Assembly: GCA_963971305.1 (NCBI GenBank)
Contig: OZ020311.1
Location: 4,588,001 to 4,652,000, forward strand
DNA from: Arcuatula senhousia
Taxonomy: Eukaryota > Mollusca > Bivalvia > Mytilida > Mytilidae
Reading direction: 5' to 3'
Length of the DNA stretch: 64,000 bases
Numbering within the stretch: position 1 is the stretch's first letter; each line of letters opens with the position of its first letter. Below the pieces are notes generated by a model. That model was given only the letters and a program-made list of their open reading frames with translations. It was not told the DNA's origin and searched no databases. Below are positions 11,567 to 22,318 of this stretch, piece by piece. A program made the translations under genes and the position numbers.

Positions 11567-11659
11567 TCATAAGGCAGCTATGGCGTTCCATAGTTTTCTA
11601 AACAACCAATGAGAAAAGGCGTTATATCGATCATCGCTTGCCTCTAGGGAGCGTTCCGA

Positions 11660-12272
11660 TGGAATGAAATATGAATGAAAAATCTTCCATATCAATGAAA
11701 AGGTCTTCCATATCAATATAAAAACCTTCCATATTAATCAAAAAGGCTTCCATATCAATAACAAAAACCTTCCATATTAATGAAAGGTCTTTCATATCAA
11801 TGAAAAAGTCTTCCATATTAATAAAAAAGGTTTTCCATATCAATAAAAAAATCTTCCATATTAATAAAATAATCTTACATATTAATAAAAAAATCTTCCA
11901 TAATAATAAAAAAATCTTCCATATTAATGAAAAAGTCTTTCATATCAAAGAAAAAGTCTTCCATATTAATAAAAAAGGTTTTCCATATCAATAAAAAAAA
12001 TCTTCCATATTAATAAAAAAATCTTACATATCAATGAAAAAGTCTTCCATATTAATAAAAAATCTTCCATATTAATAAAAAAATCTTCCATATTAATAAA
12101 AAATCTTACATATTAATAAAAAATCTTACATATTAAGAAGAAAATCTTCCATATTAATGAAAAAATCTTCCATATTAAAAAAAAATCTTCCATATTAATA
12201 AAAAAATCTTCCATATTAATAAAAAATCTTCCATATTAATAAAAAATCTTGCATATTAATAAAAAATAATGA
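11660..12272. repeat. ~20-bp minisatellite, consensus AATCTTCCATATTAATAAAA
   Basis: About 30 tandem units of 19-21 bp follow directly after the large-TIR element. Variants include CATATCAATGAAA and TTACATATTAAT. The 15-base string AAAATCTTCCATATT also occurs once at 14320-14334, beside the TATA box of the cvSI-like gene just downstream. Confidence 0.85.
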
Positions 12273-12527
12273 ATTTAAAGTTACTTTATATAAAATTTTG
12301 CAACACATTACTTACCATATGTCCACGTATATTTGTCAAATGTAAACATATTTGTATTGATTTACTTTTCTTTAAATCACATTGTTTTTTTTTAAAGTGT
12401 CAACTGAAGTAGTAGTATATTCCAAGTATGTGTTCATCGTTCTTACTTAATTCTCTTTGGAATTATCAATCGATAAAGCATTTAGTAGCAGATCGAAACA
12501 AAACGCATTACTTTAATTTACTTTTTT

Positions 12528-12533
12528 TTATTT
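12528..12533 (-). promoter_or_regulatory. Poly(A) signal AATAAA of the cvSI-like gene
   Basis: AATAAA on the minus strand lies about 33 bp past the stop codon of the cvSI-like gene, implying a very short 3' UTR. Confidence 0.5.
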
Positions 12534-12565
12534 CAAATATCCGATCATCCCATATCATCTGACAT

Positions 12566-14281
12566 CTACCCAAAGAGTCCACATCTGCAACGACCATCGA
12601 CACAGTGTGGACTTCCATGGTCACAGGAGCACTGGTCTGGTCGCACACAAGCTGAAAATTGAAACAATTACTTACATTTAAACTTGCAATGCTCCAAAAA
12701 GCATTTGTAACAAGTAAGGTAAACATATCGGAAAATAGCCACTTTCTCATAATTTGGTTTCTATGTTTAGTATAAATTGTACATACTGTTAAAAATAAAG
12801 TAAATATAATTTGCCAGTTTAAATTGACCTCAATAATTATTTCTGGAATCATTTTTTTCAATTGTTTTTTTTTTTTTATTATTATTAAGTTATTTTGTTT
12901 TACACGATACTTTTACACCCCCGGACAGACTTAGCATGAATGGTCGTAGGTTTTTATGATAAAAAGTCTAAAATCATTCTCATAGATGCTTAAATTCAAA
13001 CTTACATCCGCCAGAGCCTGCAGTAGTGCATGTGCACTGATGGTTGACGCAGTGGAGCGTAGAACCGCCGCTGCAACTGGTTATGCTGGAGTCACAATGG
13101 TGATGATCATTACATTGTTCGGAAAATACAACTAAATAAATTAAAAAATAAAAATATTAAAAAAAATTGCTCAATTCTATGCTGTTAGTAAAACAACAAG
13201 GGATCCGTAATTTCCATTAAAAAAATAAATGACAACAAAGTTGCAGCCAATTAATTTTGAAACGCCTGACGCGCGTTTCGTCTATATCATATCTCCATAG
13301 TCTATTTAAGACTTATCAGAGACGCCCGGTCAAAAAGATCTTTTAGAGAAAAATGACAAAATGGACAGATAATAGATAAAGTTTTGGATCTAACAATTTG
13401 TTTTGCAAGAAAATATCATTTTGTTAAATGTATTAACTATTTAAAAAGCTTTAGTACATTAAAGCATGAAATGAGGTTTTAAGCGTTGTTGCAAATCCCA
13501 AGTGACAATTTTTTTCAGTTCTGCAATAAGCTATAAACTGAAATATTAAAGGTGCTTTACAATAATTTAATATCTTCGTCAGTTGCATAACAATGATTTA
13601 GATAGAAAAATTACATTGCAAAGTATGTTGTAATTGCAAAATGGGGCGTCAATGTGGCTTTGTTTTTAAATGCTAAAAAATCAACCTTATAAACCACTGC
13701 AAATTCACCCAGTATATATACGTAACAGTGTCGTCTATAGAGGTCAATTTTTAAATTATTTAGTTCATACAAAGGGTTAGATAAAAGTATTGAAATGACA
13801 TGGCACAGGAAGGGCCATATTTTGCTCACCGTTGTTTGGAAATAATCAGTGGAAATAATATAAAAAAATATAAATATAATAGAAATTTCATTTAAGAAGC
13901 AATTGAGATGGTTTTACTATTTGCCTTTAGGTTTCATTTTCCATAACTTACTATGTTTTTTTTGCATTTATAGAGGCCACAAATAAGTAAAATTATTAAA
14001 GGAAATCTGAGACAAATCTATTTTCACGCTTGTTCTGTTACATTGTATTTACCAAGGTGTGTCCACGTAGTTCAAAAAGTTCTTCTTAATTGTTTGTTTA
14101 GTTCATTCATTTGACTAACTAGTAGCAACAAGAATTTTCTATTGACCGTCTATGTAAGGGGGAAATGATAAACTTTTTAAAAACAATATAAAGTGTCCAG
14201 TATATTAAAAGTGGTGCGTTTCTTGTTTTGCTATTAAGACTTACCTGCGCAGAGAGCTAAACATACAGTCAGGACCTTCAT
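12566..14281 (-). CDS. Secreted 12-cysteine peptide, cvSI-type serine protease inhibitor-like
   Basis: Three coding exons on the minus strand: 14281-14245, 13131-13006 and 12651-12566. All introns are GT-AG, and both joins keep phase. The 82-residue product starts MKVLTVCLALCA, a signal peptide probably cleaved near residue 12-16. Two six-cysteine modules follow: Cys19, 25, 32, 40, 45, 47 and Cys56, 62, 64, 71, 76, 78. Module 1 contains CSGGSTLHCVNHQCTC and module 2 contains CDHGSPHCVDGRCRC. The C-x(6-7)-C-x(4)-C-x-C tail and the Gly/His-rich linker resemble the bivalve cvSI subtilisin-inhibitor family, secreted proteins thought to act against parasite proteases. The family assignment is from memory of that pattern, and target specificity is unknown. 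Members I recall have one module; two here would be unusual. Other secreted cysteine-rich defence peptides are the main alternative. The gene is clean: no stops, plausible TATA and poly(A) sites. Confidence 0.75.
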
Positions 14282-14330
14282 TCTTGTTTCTGAATTGCGC
14301 AAAGATGATGACAATAAGAAAATCTTCCAT

Positions 14331-14337
14331 ATTTATA
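14331..14337 (-). promoter_or_regulatory. TATA box of the cvSI-like gene
   Basis: TATAAAT on the minus strand (in GTATAAATATGG) lies about 50 bp before the start codon. That would place transcription start 20-25 bp upstream of the ATG. Adjacent bases match the minisatellite unit at 11660-12272. Confidence 0.6.
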
Positions 14338-14794
14338 CAGTAAAAGAGATACGAGAATCTTAACATCTGGTACCTTTGTTACTTGTTCGAAGATTGTTTA
14401 CGTGACTATATAAAAGTTCAACTCGAAATAGGATCAAATAGAAAGGGTTACGGGAAACTAATATTATCTTGCCGGCACGGACGTGTATCTACAACATTAT
14501 GTTGAACATGAATTTGCGAAATTCGAAGACTATATAATTAGTACAAAACACACGAGTGTAAAGAATGTGTTTTGAAGATATGAAATTAATAAAACTTGTT
14601 TTAATGGAGTTTTGAAGTAGACCTGTTTTTGTAATAAATAGTATGCTGTATATTTCATTTTTAATGGCTGGATATCATCAAACATGAAGTGTTTTTTTTA
14701 TTAAAGCAACAGAACTGCTTAGCTGCAATCGAATCCCAACGTAGTGGATTTCATGCCAAACATCAAGGCTAAAACATCAAAAGGCTTTGAAACA

Positions 14795-15767
14795 AGAATA
14801 TGTCAAAAAGACATAATGCCCCATCCCGCTACATTTATTTTTTTCCCGCAATCACTAAAGCATCACCATACTAATATGGTTGCTATGGCACTTGTCAGTA
14901 AGAAGGAATGGACTTTAACCATTCTTCTATAAATGGTCATTCATGCGGAAAATATAGGTCAGAGCCAGCATCCGATATCTGCATTGTGCTTAGCATCACT
15001 AGGTGCACCTACCATACCAATATAGTTGATGTGGCACATGTCAGTAAGAAGGAATGGACTTTAACTTGGACTTTTACCATTCTTCTATAGGTGGTCATTC
15101 ATGCAGAAAATATAGGTCACAGCCAGCATATGAAGCATGTATTGCGCTTAGCATCACTAAGTGCACCTACCATACCAATATAGTTGATGTGGCACATGTC
15201 AGTCAGTGGGAATGTACTTTAACCATTCTTATGTAAGAGGTCATTCATGCGTAAAATATAGGTCACACCCAGCATCCAAAGCATGCATTGTGCTCAGCAT
15301 CACAAGGTGCACCTACCATACCAATATGGTTGCTATGGCACTTGTCAGTAAGAAAGAATGGACTTTAATCATTCTTCTATAAGTGCGTGGTCATTCATGC
15401 GGAAAATATAGGTCATAGCCAGTATCCGAAGCATGCATTGTGCTTAGCATCACTAGGTGCACCTACCATACCAATATGGTTGATGGGCATTTGTTAGTAA
15501 GTGGGAAATGACTTAAACCATTCTTCTATACGTGGTCATTCATGCGGAAAATATAGGTCACATCCAGCATCCGAAGCATGCATTGTGCTTAGCATCACTA
15601 GATGCACCCCCCCCATACCAATATGATTGATGTGGCATTTGTCAGTAAGTGGGACTTAGGAAATATGTGAATTTGGGACGAACGGGCGAACGAACAGACG
15701 GACGGACGAACGGACCCGAACACTATAGGCCCCTCTACTTTCGTAGATGGGGCATAAAAATACCATA
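14795..15767 (+). repeat. Pearl-like element, ATGCCCCAT termini
   Basis: It starts near 'acataatgccccatc' and ends near 'tagatggggcataaaa', so the ends are inverted. Between are about five cores of roughly 150-165 bp carrying 'accataccaatat', 'ttctataggtggtcattcatgc' and 'gcatcactaggtgcacctacc'. A GAACGGACGG-rich microsatellite lies near 15680-15715. A short fragment of the left end recurs at about 46665-46720. Confidence 0.75.
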
Positions 15768-15829
15768 CAGTAGCTCTAAGAGCACTTAGAAACCTGACAT
15801 CTGGATCGATATATTTAATGAAAGGATAC

Positions 15830-16015
15830 CACGATAAAAGATCCTGCTTCGGACTAGTTCAATCCCCATGCAGGAGTCAAAATTGTCTGCTCCTACCTAT
15901 CCCTCCTAATTGTCCAGTGGCAGTCAAATCTCTAATCCCCCTTTGGCCTTGTGTCCAAATTGTGCACGGTCACCAATGTCCTAAATCACAACTCCAGGTT
16001 ATGAGAGGAAATTGT
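15830..16015 (+). other. Doubtful exon-like segment
   Basis: An open frame here has several cysteines (CRSQNCLLLPIPPNC, then PLWPC and GHQCPKS), reminiscent of small extracellular Cys-rich repeats. A possible donor follows CTCCAG at about 16009. The last ~35 bases match the minus-strand segment 18409-18445 almost exactly but lie in another frame, so this is more likely a repeat-borne or decayed exon. No function is proposed. Confidence 0.25.
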
Positions 16016-16244
16016 GTGGAGAAATTTCCGGTTATTATTTTGAGGAGGAGTAAAGTGCTTTTATTTTCATGTTTAAGTCATTCCTCGCCTTCTTGTGAAA
16101 AGCCGGAGAATGTAGTTAGCTGTAGCTATGATCAGAGATAATGAAACAACTTATTCCATGACAATATGTCGCTGCAGATCGTTAAAACTTATTTTTGTGT
16201 TGACATGTCCCTTGGTCCAAAAATAAAACGCGATTATATTCAGC

Positions 16245-17703
16245 AGCAGATTACCATTTTTACCTAGGCTATTGCCATCACTTGGCGTCCGTCGTCGTCT
16301 GTTAACATTTTTAAAAAAATGTTCTGTTCTGAAACTACTGAACAGAATTCAATGAAACTTGGTATGATTGATCCTTAGGGTGTCCTGCACTTAAGTTGTG
16401 TTTCTATTTTTGATTCGTCAATAAACATGGCCGCTGTGCCTAAAAATATACCAGTGGGGTAAGACTACTGTTTTTGGCTTGTTAATCAAAAAGTAAAAGC
16501 GATAGCTGAAATCTGAAGCCACCCTACTGCTGCAGCATCAAAGTTCTACAAAAGTCTCCATTTGGTCGAAGTTGTCAGGTGATTCCTTATAGGGGTTACA
16601 GCCTCTTAAAGGTAAAAATAGCGTTTTGTCATGTTTTTGGCTTATAGAATGAAAACAATTGCAAATAAACAAAAGCTGTTGCTTGCTTAAATGTTCAGCT
16701 CATAGCTCTACAAAAGTCTACATAGGGTCGAAGTTGTCAGATAACCCCTTATAGGGTTTACGGCTCCTTCAAGGTGAAAAATAGTGTTAAAAGGCCTATA
16801 AAATGAAAACTATTGCAGATAGAGAAAAGCTGTTGTTTGAATGTTCAGCTAATTTAGGTCTACAAGAGTCTTCATAAGGTCAAAGTTGTCAGTTGACTCC
16901 TTATAGGGGTTACAGCCCCTTAAAGGCGAAAAATTGTGTATTTGGCCTATAGAATGAAAACTATTTCAGATAAAGAAAATCTGTTGCTTGCTTAAATGTT
17001 CAGCTCATTAAGCTCTACAAAGTCTTCATAGGGTCAAAGTTGTCAGATGACCCCGTTACAGCCCCTCAAATAAGGTTTTTTCATTTTTTTGGCCTGTAGA
17101 ATGAAAGAGATTGCAGACAGAGAAAAGCTGTTGCTTGCTTAAATGTTCAGCTCATTTAGCTCTACAAAAGTCTTCATTGGGTCAAAGTTGTCAGATGACC
17201 CTTATAGGGGTAGCAGCCCCTAAAATAAGGTTTTTTTCATGTTTTTGGCCTATAGAATGAAAACTATTGCAGATAGAGAAAAGCTGCTGTTTGCTTAAAT
17301 GTTCAGCTCAGTTAGCTCTACAAAAGTCTTCATAGGGTCAAAGTTGTCAGATGACCCCCTTATAGGGATTACAGCCCCTAAAATAAGGCTTTTTCATGTT
17401 TTTTTTTTGGCCTATAGAATGAAAACTATTGCAGATAGAGAAAAAATGTTGTTTGGTTAAATGTTCAGCTCATTTAGCTCTACAAAAGTCTACATGAGGT
17501 CAAAGTTGTCAGATGACCCCTTATAGGGGTTACAGTTCCTTAAAGGTGAAAAATGTGTTTTTGGCCTATAGAATGAAAACTATTGCAGATAAAGAAAAGC
17601 TGTTTCTTGCTTAAGCATTACGGTCATTTATCTCTACTGAAGTCTTCATAGGGTTGACATCAAGACCAGGTGAGCGATTCAGGCTCCTGGGAGCCTCTTG
17701 TTA
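16245..17703 (-). repeat. Pearl-like family a (CTCACCTGG/CCAGGTGAGC), reversed copy
   Basis: Read on the minus strand it begins AAGAGGCTCCCAGGAGCCTG, then CACCTGG. About eight cores of ~150 bp follow ('tcatctgacaactttgacc', 'gctaaatgagctgaacattt', 'tgcaatagttttcattctat'). It ends with a GACGACGACGG-type stretch and AAGTGATGGCAATAG. Other copies are at 19373, 25502 and 61802. The far end is diverged. Confidence 0.85.
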
Positions 17704-17799
17704 AAATCTGTAGTCATTCCTACAGCTTACTACATTCTTTTTTTTTCAATGAAAGAACCTTAGTGAGCACGCTCACATACCCCGCGCGTCCACATTATG

Positions 17800-18350
17800 G
17801 ACAGAGATTATCTAAACAGAGTTGTTGTCTTTCACAAGTCGGCTCGTTAAACAGGAAGTAAAAGAGTGACAGACCTGAAAATGTAGGACTCCTAAAGTTA
17901 CGTACAAAATATCAAAAGACTATGATTAATAGTTGCTGAGAAATCTGTGACGAAAATGTTCAACCTTGAAAATTTAGTGAAAAAAAGTTGTCTCGTTTAA
18001 CAGGAAGTAGATGATCGACAGACCTGAAAACGAATCCCACTATATGGGACCCCTACCTGAAGCTATATACCAAATATAAAATACCTACAATTAATAGTTG
18101 TTGAGAATCTTCTACAAACATTTTCAACCCTGAAATTTAGTGAAAAGTCTAAGTCGGTTCCTTAAACAGGAAGTAGATGATCGACAGATCTGAAAACGTA
18201 TCCCACCATATGGGGCCCCCACTTGAAGCTACATACCAAATATCAAAAGCCTACTATTAATAATAGCTGAGATATCTGTTACGAATTCTTTGATCACGGA
18301 CAGACTGACGGACCAGTCAAAAACATTATACCCTTGCGTGGGGTATTATA
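17800..18350 (+). repeat. Pearl-like array with 'aacaggaagtagatgatcgacag' cores
   Basis: Three cores of about 170 bp share 'taaacaggaagtag', 'gacagacctgaaaa', 'caaatatcaaaa' and 'taatagttgctgaga'. A GACAGACTGACGGAC motif and a short terminal hairpin 'cccttgcgtggggtattataatg' close the unit near 18350. No gene is visible in it. Confidence 0.65.
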
Positions 18351-18397
18351 ATGTTTGGAATGACAGTATAAGAGAAAATCCTTAGCCGGACATTCAC

Positions 18398-18537
18398 CTT
18401 GAACGAACCACGCATAACCTGGAGTTGTGATTAAGGACATTGGTGGCTGTGATGTCCACTATCACGCCTCTCGTGTTTATCATCCTGATATAGACATAGT
18501 TCGTGCGGCTTGGGATCAAATCAATAACTAACCGTGA
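18398..18537 (-). other. Orphan exon candidate, 140 nt
   Basis: On the minus strand a polypyrimidine tract and CAG precede an open 46-codon segment (phrases VIDLIPSRTNYVYIR and VDITATNVLNHNSR). It ends in AAG before GTGAATG, a plausible donor. Codon content looks ordinary rather than repetitive. No partner exon was found nearby and I do not recognise the peptide. Part of it is shared with 15975-16012 on the other strand, so it may belong to a dispersed or duplicated sequence. 18600-19370 shows no gene. Confidence 0.3.
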
Positions 18538-19372
18538 CTGTGTAAAAAAAGGTTGCTGAGAAAACTTAATCGAAAATTTTATATGATACTTTGGTAGTAA
18601 CATTGAAAATTTATCAATATATCAGTGCATTAAAAAGACATCCTACTAATAATTTATTACAGATAACGGTGAACACTTCAAACCCCATGTCATTGATTTG
18701 GTATGATTCATTGTAAATCAGGTTATTAAATTGAGAAAAAATTGGTTAATTCTATCAATTAAGTCACTGTGCAAAGATGTAGAGAGATCCTAAGAGGCTA
18801 ATTCAAGCATAAAATGGAATGATTGTTTCAAAAATTAACAAACATATGTTATTACAGATTCAGAAAATTATACATAATCAAGAGAAGACAACTCAAAAAA
18901 CACCTCTTATAACACATGACTGTTATTTTTCTGTAATAACTTATTTAATTTGTCCCTGACTGTTAACCAAAGTGTTACAGCATATGGACGAACAAGGGTA
19001 AAACCATATGTCCAATCCAAATAGTCCTTTTTAGAAAGTATTTTTCGGACTTGCGGAACTGAGCAATCTTTTACTTATTCACTACAGGTTTACGACGTCC
19101 GGGTCGGCCTCAACGTTGAAAATCTGTTGAAATCAACTAAATTCCTCAACCTGTTAAAACATTTCTAAATCTGTCTGCCACAGTCTTAAACTACTGAAAC
19201 ATATGTTAAAAATCAAGACTTTACTCCAAACCAGTTAATTTGAATCGGGAAGGGAAAATTACATCAAAAAGGGATAGGGATAAATTGATGTTTTCCTTAG
19301 CTCAACGTTGATCACAAAGTATGGCTGACCCACAAAGGGAAACAACTCTTGCAAAAATTAAAACAAGAGGCT

Positions 19373-20063
19373 CCCAGGAGCCTAAATCGCTCACCTGGTC
19401 TTGATGTTGACCCTATACTTTTGTAGAGCTAAATGAGCTGAACATTTAAGCAAGCAACAGCTTTTCTCTACATGCTATAGTTTTCATTCTATAGGCCAAA
19501 AACACCATTTTTCACCTATAAAGGGCCATAACCCCTATAAGGAGTCATCTGACAACTTCGACCCTATGGAGACTTTCGTAGAGCTAAATGAGCTCAACAT
19601 TTAAGCAAGCAACAGCTAATCTCTATCTGCAATAGTTTTTATTCTGTAGGCCAAAAACATGAAAAATGGCTATTTTTCACCTTTAAGGGGCCGTAACCTA
19701 TAAGGGGTCATCTGACAACTTTGACCAAATGGAGACTTTTGAAGAGGTTTTGATGCTGAATCAACAGAGTGGCCTCAGATTTCCTCTATCTCTTATACTT
19801 TTTGATTTATAAGCCAAAAACAGTAGTCTGACCCCCCCTAGTCTATTTTTAGTAACAGCGGCCATGTTTTTTGACAGATCAAAAATCGAAACAAAAGTTT
19901 GGTGCAGGACACCCTAAGGATCAATCATACCAAGTTTCATTCAATTCTGTTCAGTAGTTTCAGAGGAGAAGATTTTTGAAAAATTGTTAACGGACGACGA
20001 CGACGACGACGGACGCCAAGTGATGGCAATAGCTCACATGGACCTTTGGTCCAGGTGAGCTAA
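19373..20063 (+). repeat. Pearl-like family a, short copy
   Basis: It begins AAGAGGCTCCCAGGAGCC and ends TCCAGGTGAGCTAA. It has only two cores plus the family's unique right part ('aagtttcattcaattctgttcag', then a GACGACGACG run). It shows that core number varies between copies of one family. Confidence 0.85.
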
Positions 20064-20239
20064 TAAAAGACTCGGAATCGGAATTCCGGATGACTTTTTC
20101 AAAAGGGCTATACATTTGTATATTGTGGACTATAAAAATTTAATTGATTAAAAACATAAATATTTTCTTTGATTTAATTTCATGTGCTTAAAATCATGCT
20201 GCAATTTACAGTATGTCCTTGTTCTAAACAGTTAAACTT

Positions 20240-22049
20240 CTATTTTGGCTTGGGTGAGAAAAAACTTGATAAACTCTTCATTCCTGTTTTATCAATGCTG
20301 CTTAATTTCTTTTGTGCTGTTGTCAGTTTCTTTTCTTCTGGCCCTTTTGCTTTATTTTTCTGTTTACTATAATCATCGTTTGGAGCTGTTTTATCAGTCT
20401 TTTGCCTTTTTGCTGGGGGCTCCTCATTTTCTACATCCCTTTTAGGAACAATGACTGGTATATTTAGGAATTCACGAAGAGCTGAACTCAAGTCTTCTGA
20501 CAAATAATCTGATACCAACCCATGCGCGAATCGTATGTAGTCATCTTTTGTTGTTACAGATCCTTTCTTACTTTTAACATAGTTAGCACTTGTTGATAAA
20601 CCGCTAATATCTAATTTTCTTTCTTCAAATGCTGCTGCTACATTTTCTACCTTCTTTTTTAACCATGAAAATGTTTTGTCTTTGTTGAATCTGTATGCTT
20701 GAAATGTGTCATCACCTTTTACATCTGATATTTCCTAAAATAAAAAAGACTCTGCAAATGTATTTATCCATACATACATTTTGAACTACAATATGAAGAA
20801 TTGTATTTATCCATACATACATTTTGAACTACAATATGAAGAATTCGAATAAATAAGTATTTTAACATGTTCGAGAAGGACATTCTGAAGATTATAAATT
20901 TGTAAATTCAATGCATATACATGTACGAATGAAATGATTGAAATAATGATGCAAAAAAGACATGTTCTTCACAAGAGAATAATGCTGTTATTTTCTTCTT
21001 GTAAAGATATGTAAGTTCATATAAAAATCCTAGACAGTTAAGCAGAAATTACGTTTCAAGGTAAAAATACCTGAAAATGTTTAAATATGGCATTCAACAG
21101 GTTAGGTACAAGTGCAAAACAAGCTAGGTAGATCAATCGAACTAGGTAAGCTCGATCGAGCTTTAAATTATTATTTCCCTTTGCTGTTTTTGACAAAAAG
21201 ATCCAATTTAATTTGGGTCAGTGCAAGATGAAACTTTCTATTAACTTTAAGTTAACATACTAGGACAAAGTAACATCAAAATATCAATGTTTTACCGTCG
21301 ACTTTTCTAAAACCAAATTGCATTGAACTTAATGCAAAAATTCAAATTTTCACAAAAATAATTTCCACGGTAGAAATGAAAAATTATGGTTGCATATTGA
21401 CAAACAGTATCTTTGAAAAGAGAATCTACAATTTCATGATGCACAGGGACGATTGAAAAAAGTTATGCAATATTTAGTCAAAAACAGCAAAGGGAGATAA
21501 TAATTTTAAGCTCGATCGAGCTTACCTAGCTCAATTGATCTACCTAGCTCGTTTTGCACTTGTACCTAACCTGTTCAAATGACAGCTTTTAATTTTTACC
21601 TTCAATTGTGAAGGTGTGGCAAGAGTACACAATCTTCTACATTCTGGAAATTTCTCATCAGCAATAATCTGATCTATCGTCATGAATTTTCCAGATTTGT
21701 CTGCCTCCTCTAAATATGGTAGCACCAGAAATAAGGGGTCCAACGGAGTTGTAAAGATAATTTTACCATCTTTGACAATTGTTGAATCAATAATCCATGA
21801 CCTAAACTCTTCGTTGAAAGACTGAACTTCATAAATACAGGACTCATCGCTTGGAATCAAAAACATGGCAGCCCGTTTAGTCTTAGGGTGCTTTAACTGA
21901 CAGAATGCTGGTGAGTTAGCATCATTTGAAAACACCTGTTCGTTCAGTAACATGATTGTTTGTTGAGCCGAATCATCTTGTTTTGCAATTTTTACATCTT
22001 CATTTGTATCTTCTTTTGAGACTGCTCTTGAAGATCTTCTAGGAGGCAT
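20240..22049 (-). CDS. RNASEH2B: Ribonuclease H2 subunit B
   Basis: Two coding exons: 22049-21600 (150 codons) and 20734-20240 (164 codons plus stop), with a GT-AG intron in phase 0 after SQLK. The 314-residue product matches the usual length of animal RNASEH2B (about 312). RNase H2 removes ribonucleotides and RNA:DNA hybrids from DNA in the nucleus; subunit B is the non-catalytic partner of A and C. The first exon holds the conserved segments FSNDANSPAFCQLKHP, FMTIDQIIADEKFP and LCTLATPSQLK. The second has a helical region (DISGLSTSANYVKS), an NLS-like PPAKRQK, and a C-terminal MKSLSSFF at about 302-309. That motif fits the PCNA-interacting box known in this subunit, with Met in place of Gln. 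The ATG used is the first in the exon, followed by a basic stretch (MPPRRSSR). No break is seen. A small transposon sits in the intron. Confidence 0.93.
20755..20845. repeat. Perfect ~43-bp tandem duplication in RNASEH2B intron
   Basis: The phrase 'tatttatccatacataca' with its following 'ttttgaactacaatatgaag' occurs twice in tandem, with essentially no divergence. The duplication is recent and non-coding, just upstream of the exon 2 acceptor in transcript orientation. Confidence 0.85.
21097..21574. mobile_element. MITE with ~100-bp inverted ends in RNASEH2B intron
   Basis: The left ACAGGTTAGGTACAAGTGC and the right end are inverted copies, extending about 100 bp with few mismatches. The inner palindrome AAGCTCGATCGAGCTT lies in both arms. 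The flanks offer a possible 3-bp TCA duplication. Length is about 480 bp with no coding sequence. It ends about 25 bp from the exon 1 donor, so it fills the 5' part of the intron. Confidence 0.85.
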
Positions 22050-22318
22050 AGTTTTCTAAAGTAAAATTATTGAATATAATTTCTAAATTTGGCGGGATTT
22101 AAGAGGACAGTTTTTATCGGGGAGTGAAATGTTCCAACTTTTAATTTTTGCGTTTCTGGAGTTACTAAACATGTAAATAAAGTCCCGATAACGTTATCCA
22201 TAGACCTGTATGTAAATATACAGGTATATGCGTTATCCAAAAACAGAACTTCATTCAAGTTAGGAAGTAAGTATCACTGAATTGGGATTTAAATGTCCAA
22301 GAAGAAAAGAAAATTAGG

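Larger units (their letters stand above)
9983..11592. mobile_element. Large-TIR (fold-back) element with GTTTTC target duplication
   Basis: The ends read TATGGAACGCCATAGCTGCC and its exact reverse complement. Each tip is itself a small hairpin (CTATGG-AACG-CCATAG). Inverted similarity continues inward for about 430 bp per side. It spans a 21-bp tandem array on each side and a boundary phrase TTTTTCTGTGTATCC. The hexamer GTTTTC sits immediately outside both ends (9977-9982 and 11593-11598), as expected of a target-site duplication. The interior 10430-11120 is AT-rich and non-coding. The element inserted at the tip of the preceding fold-back arm. Confidence 0.8.
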
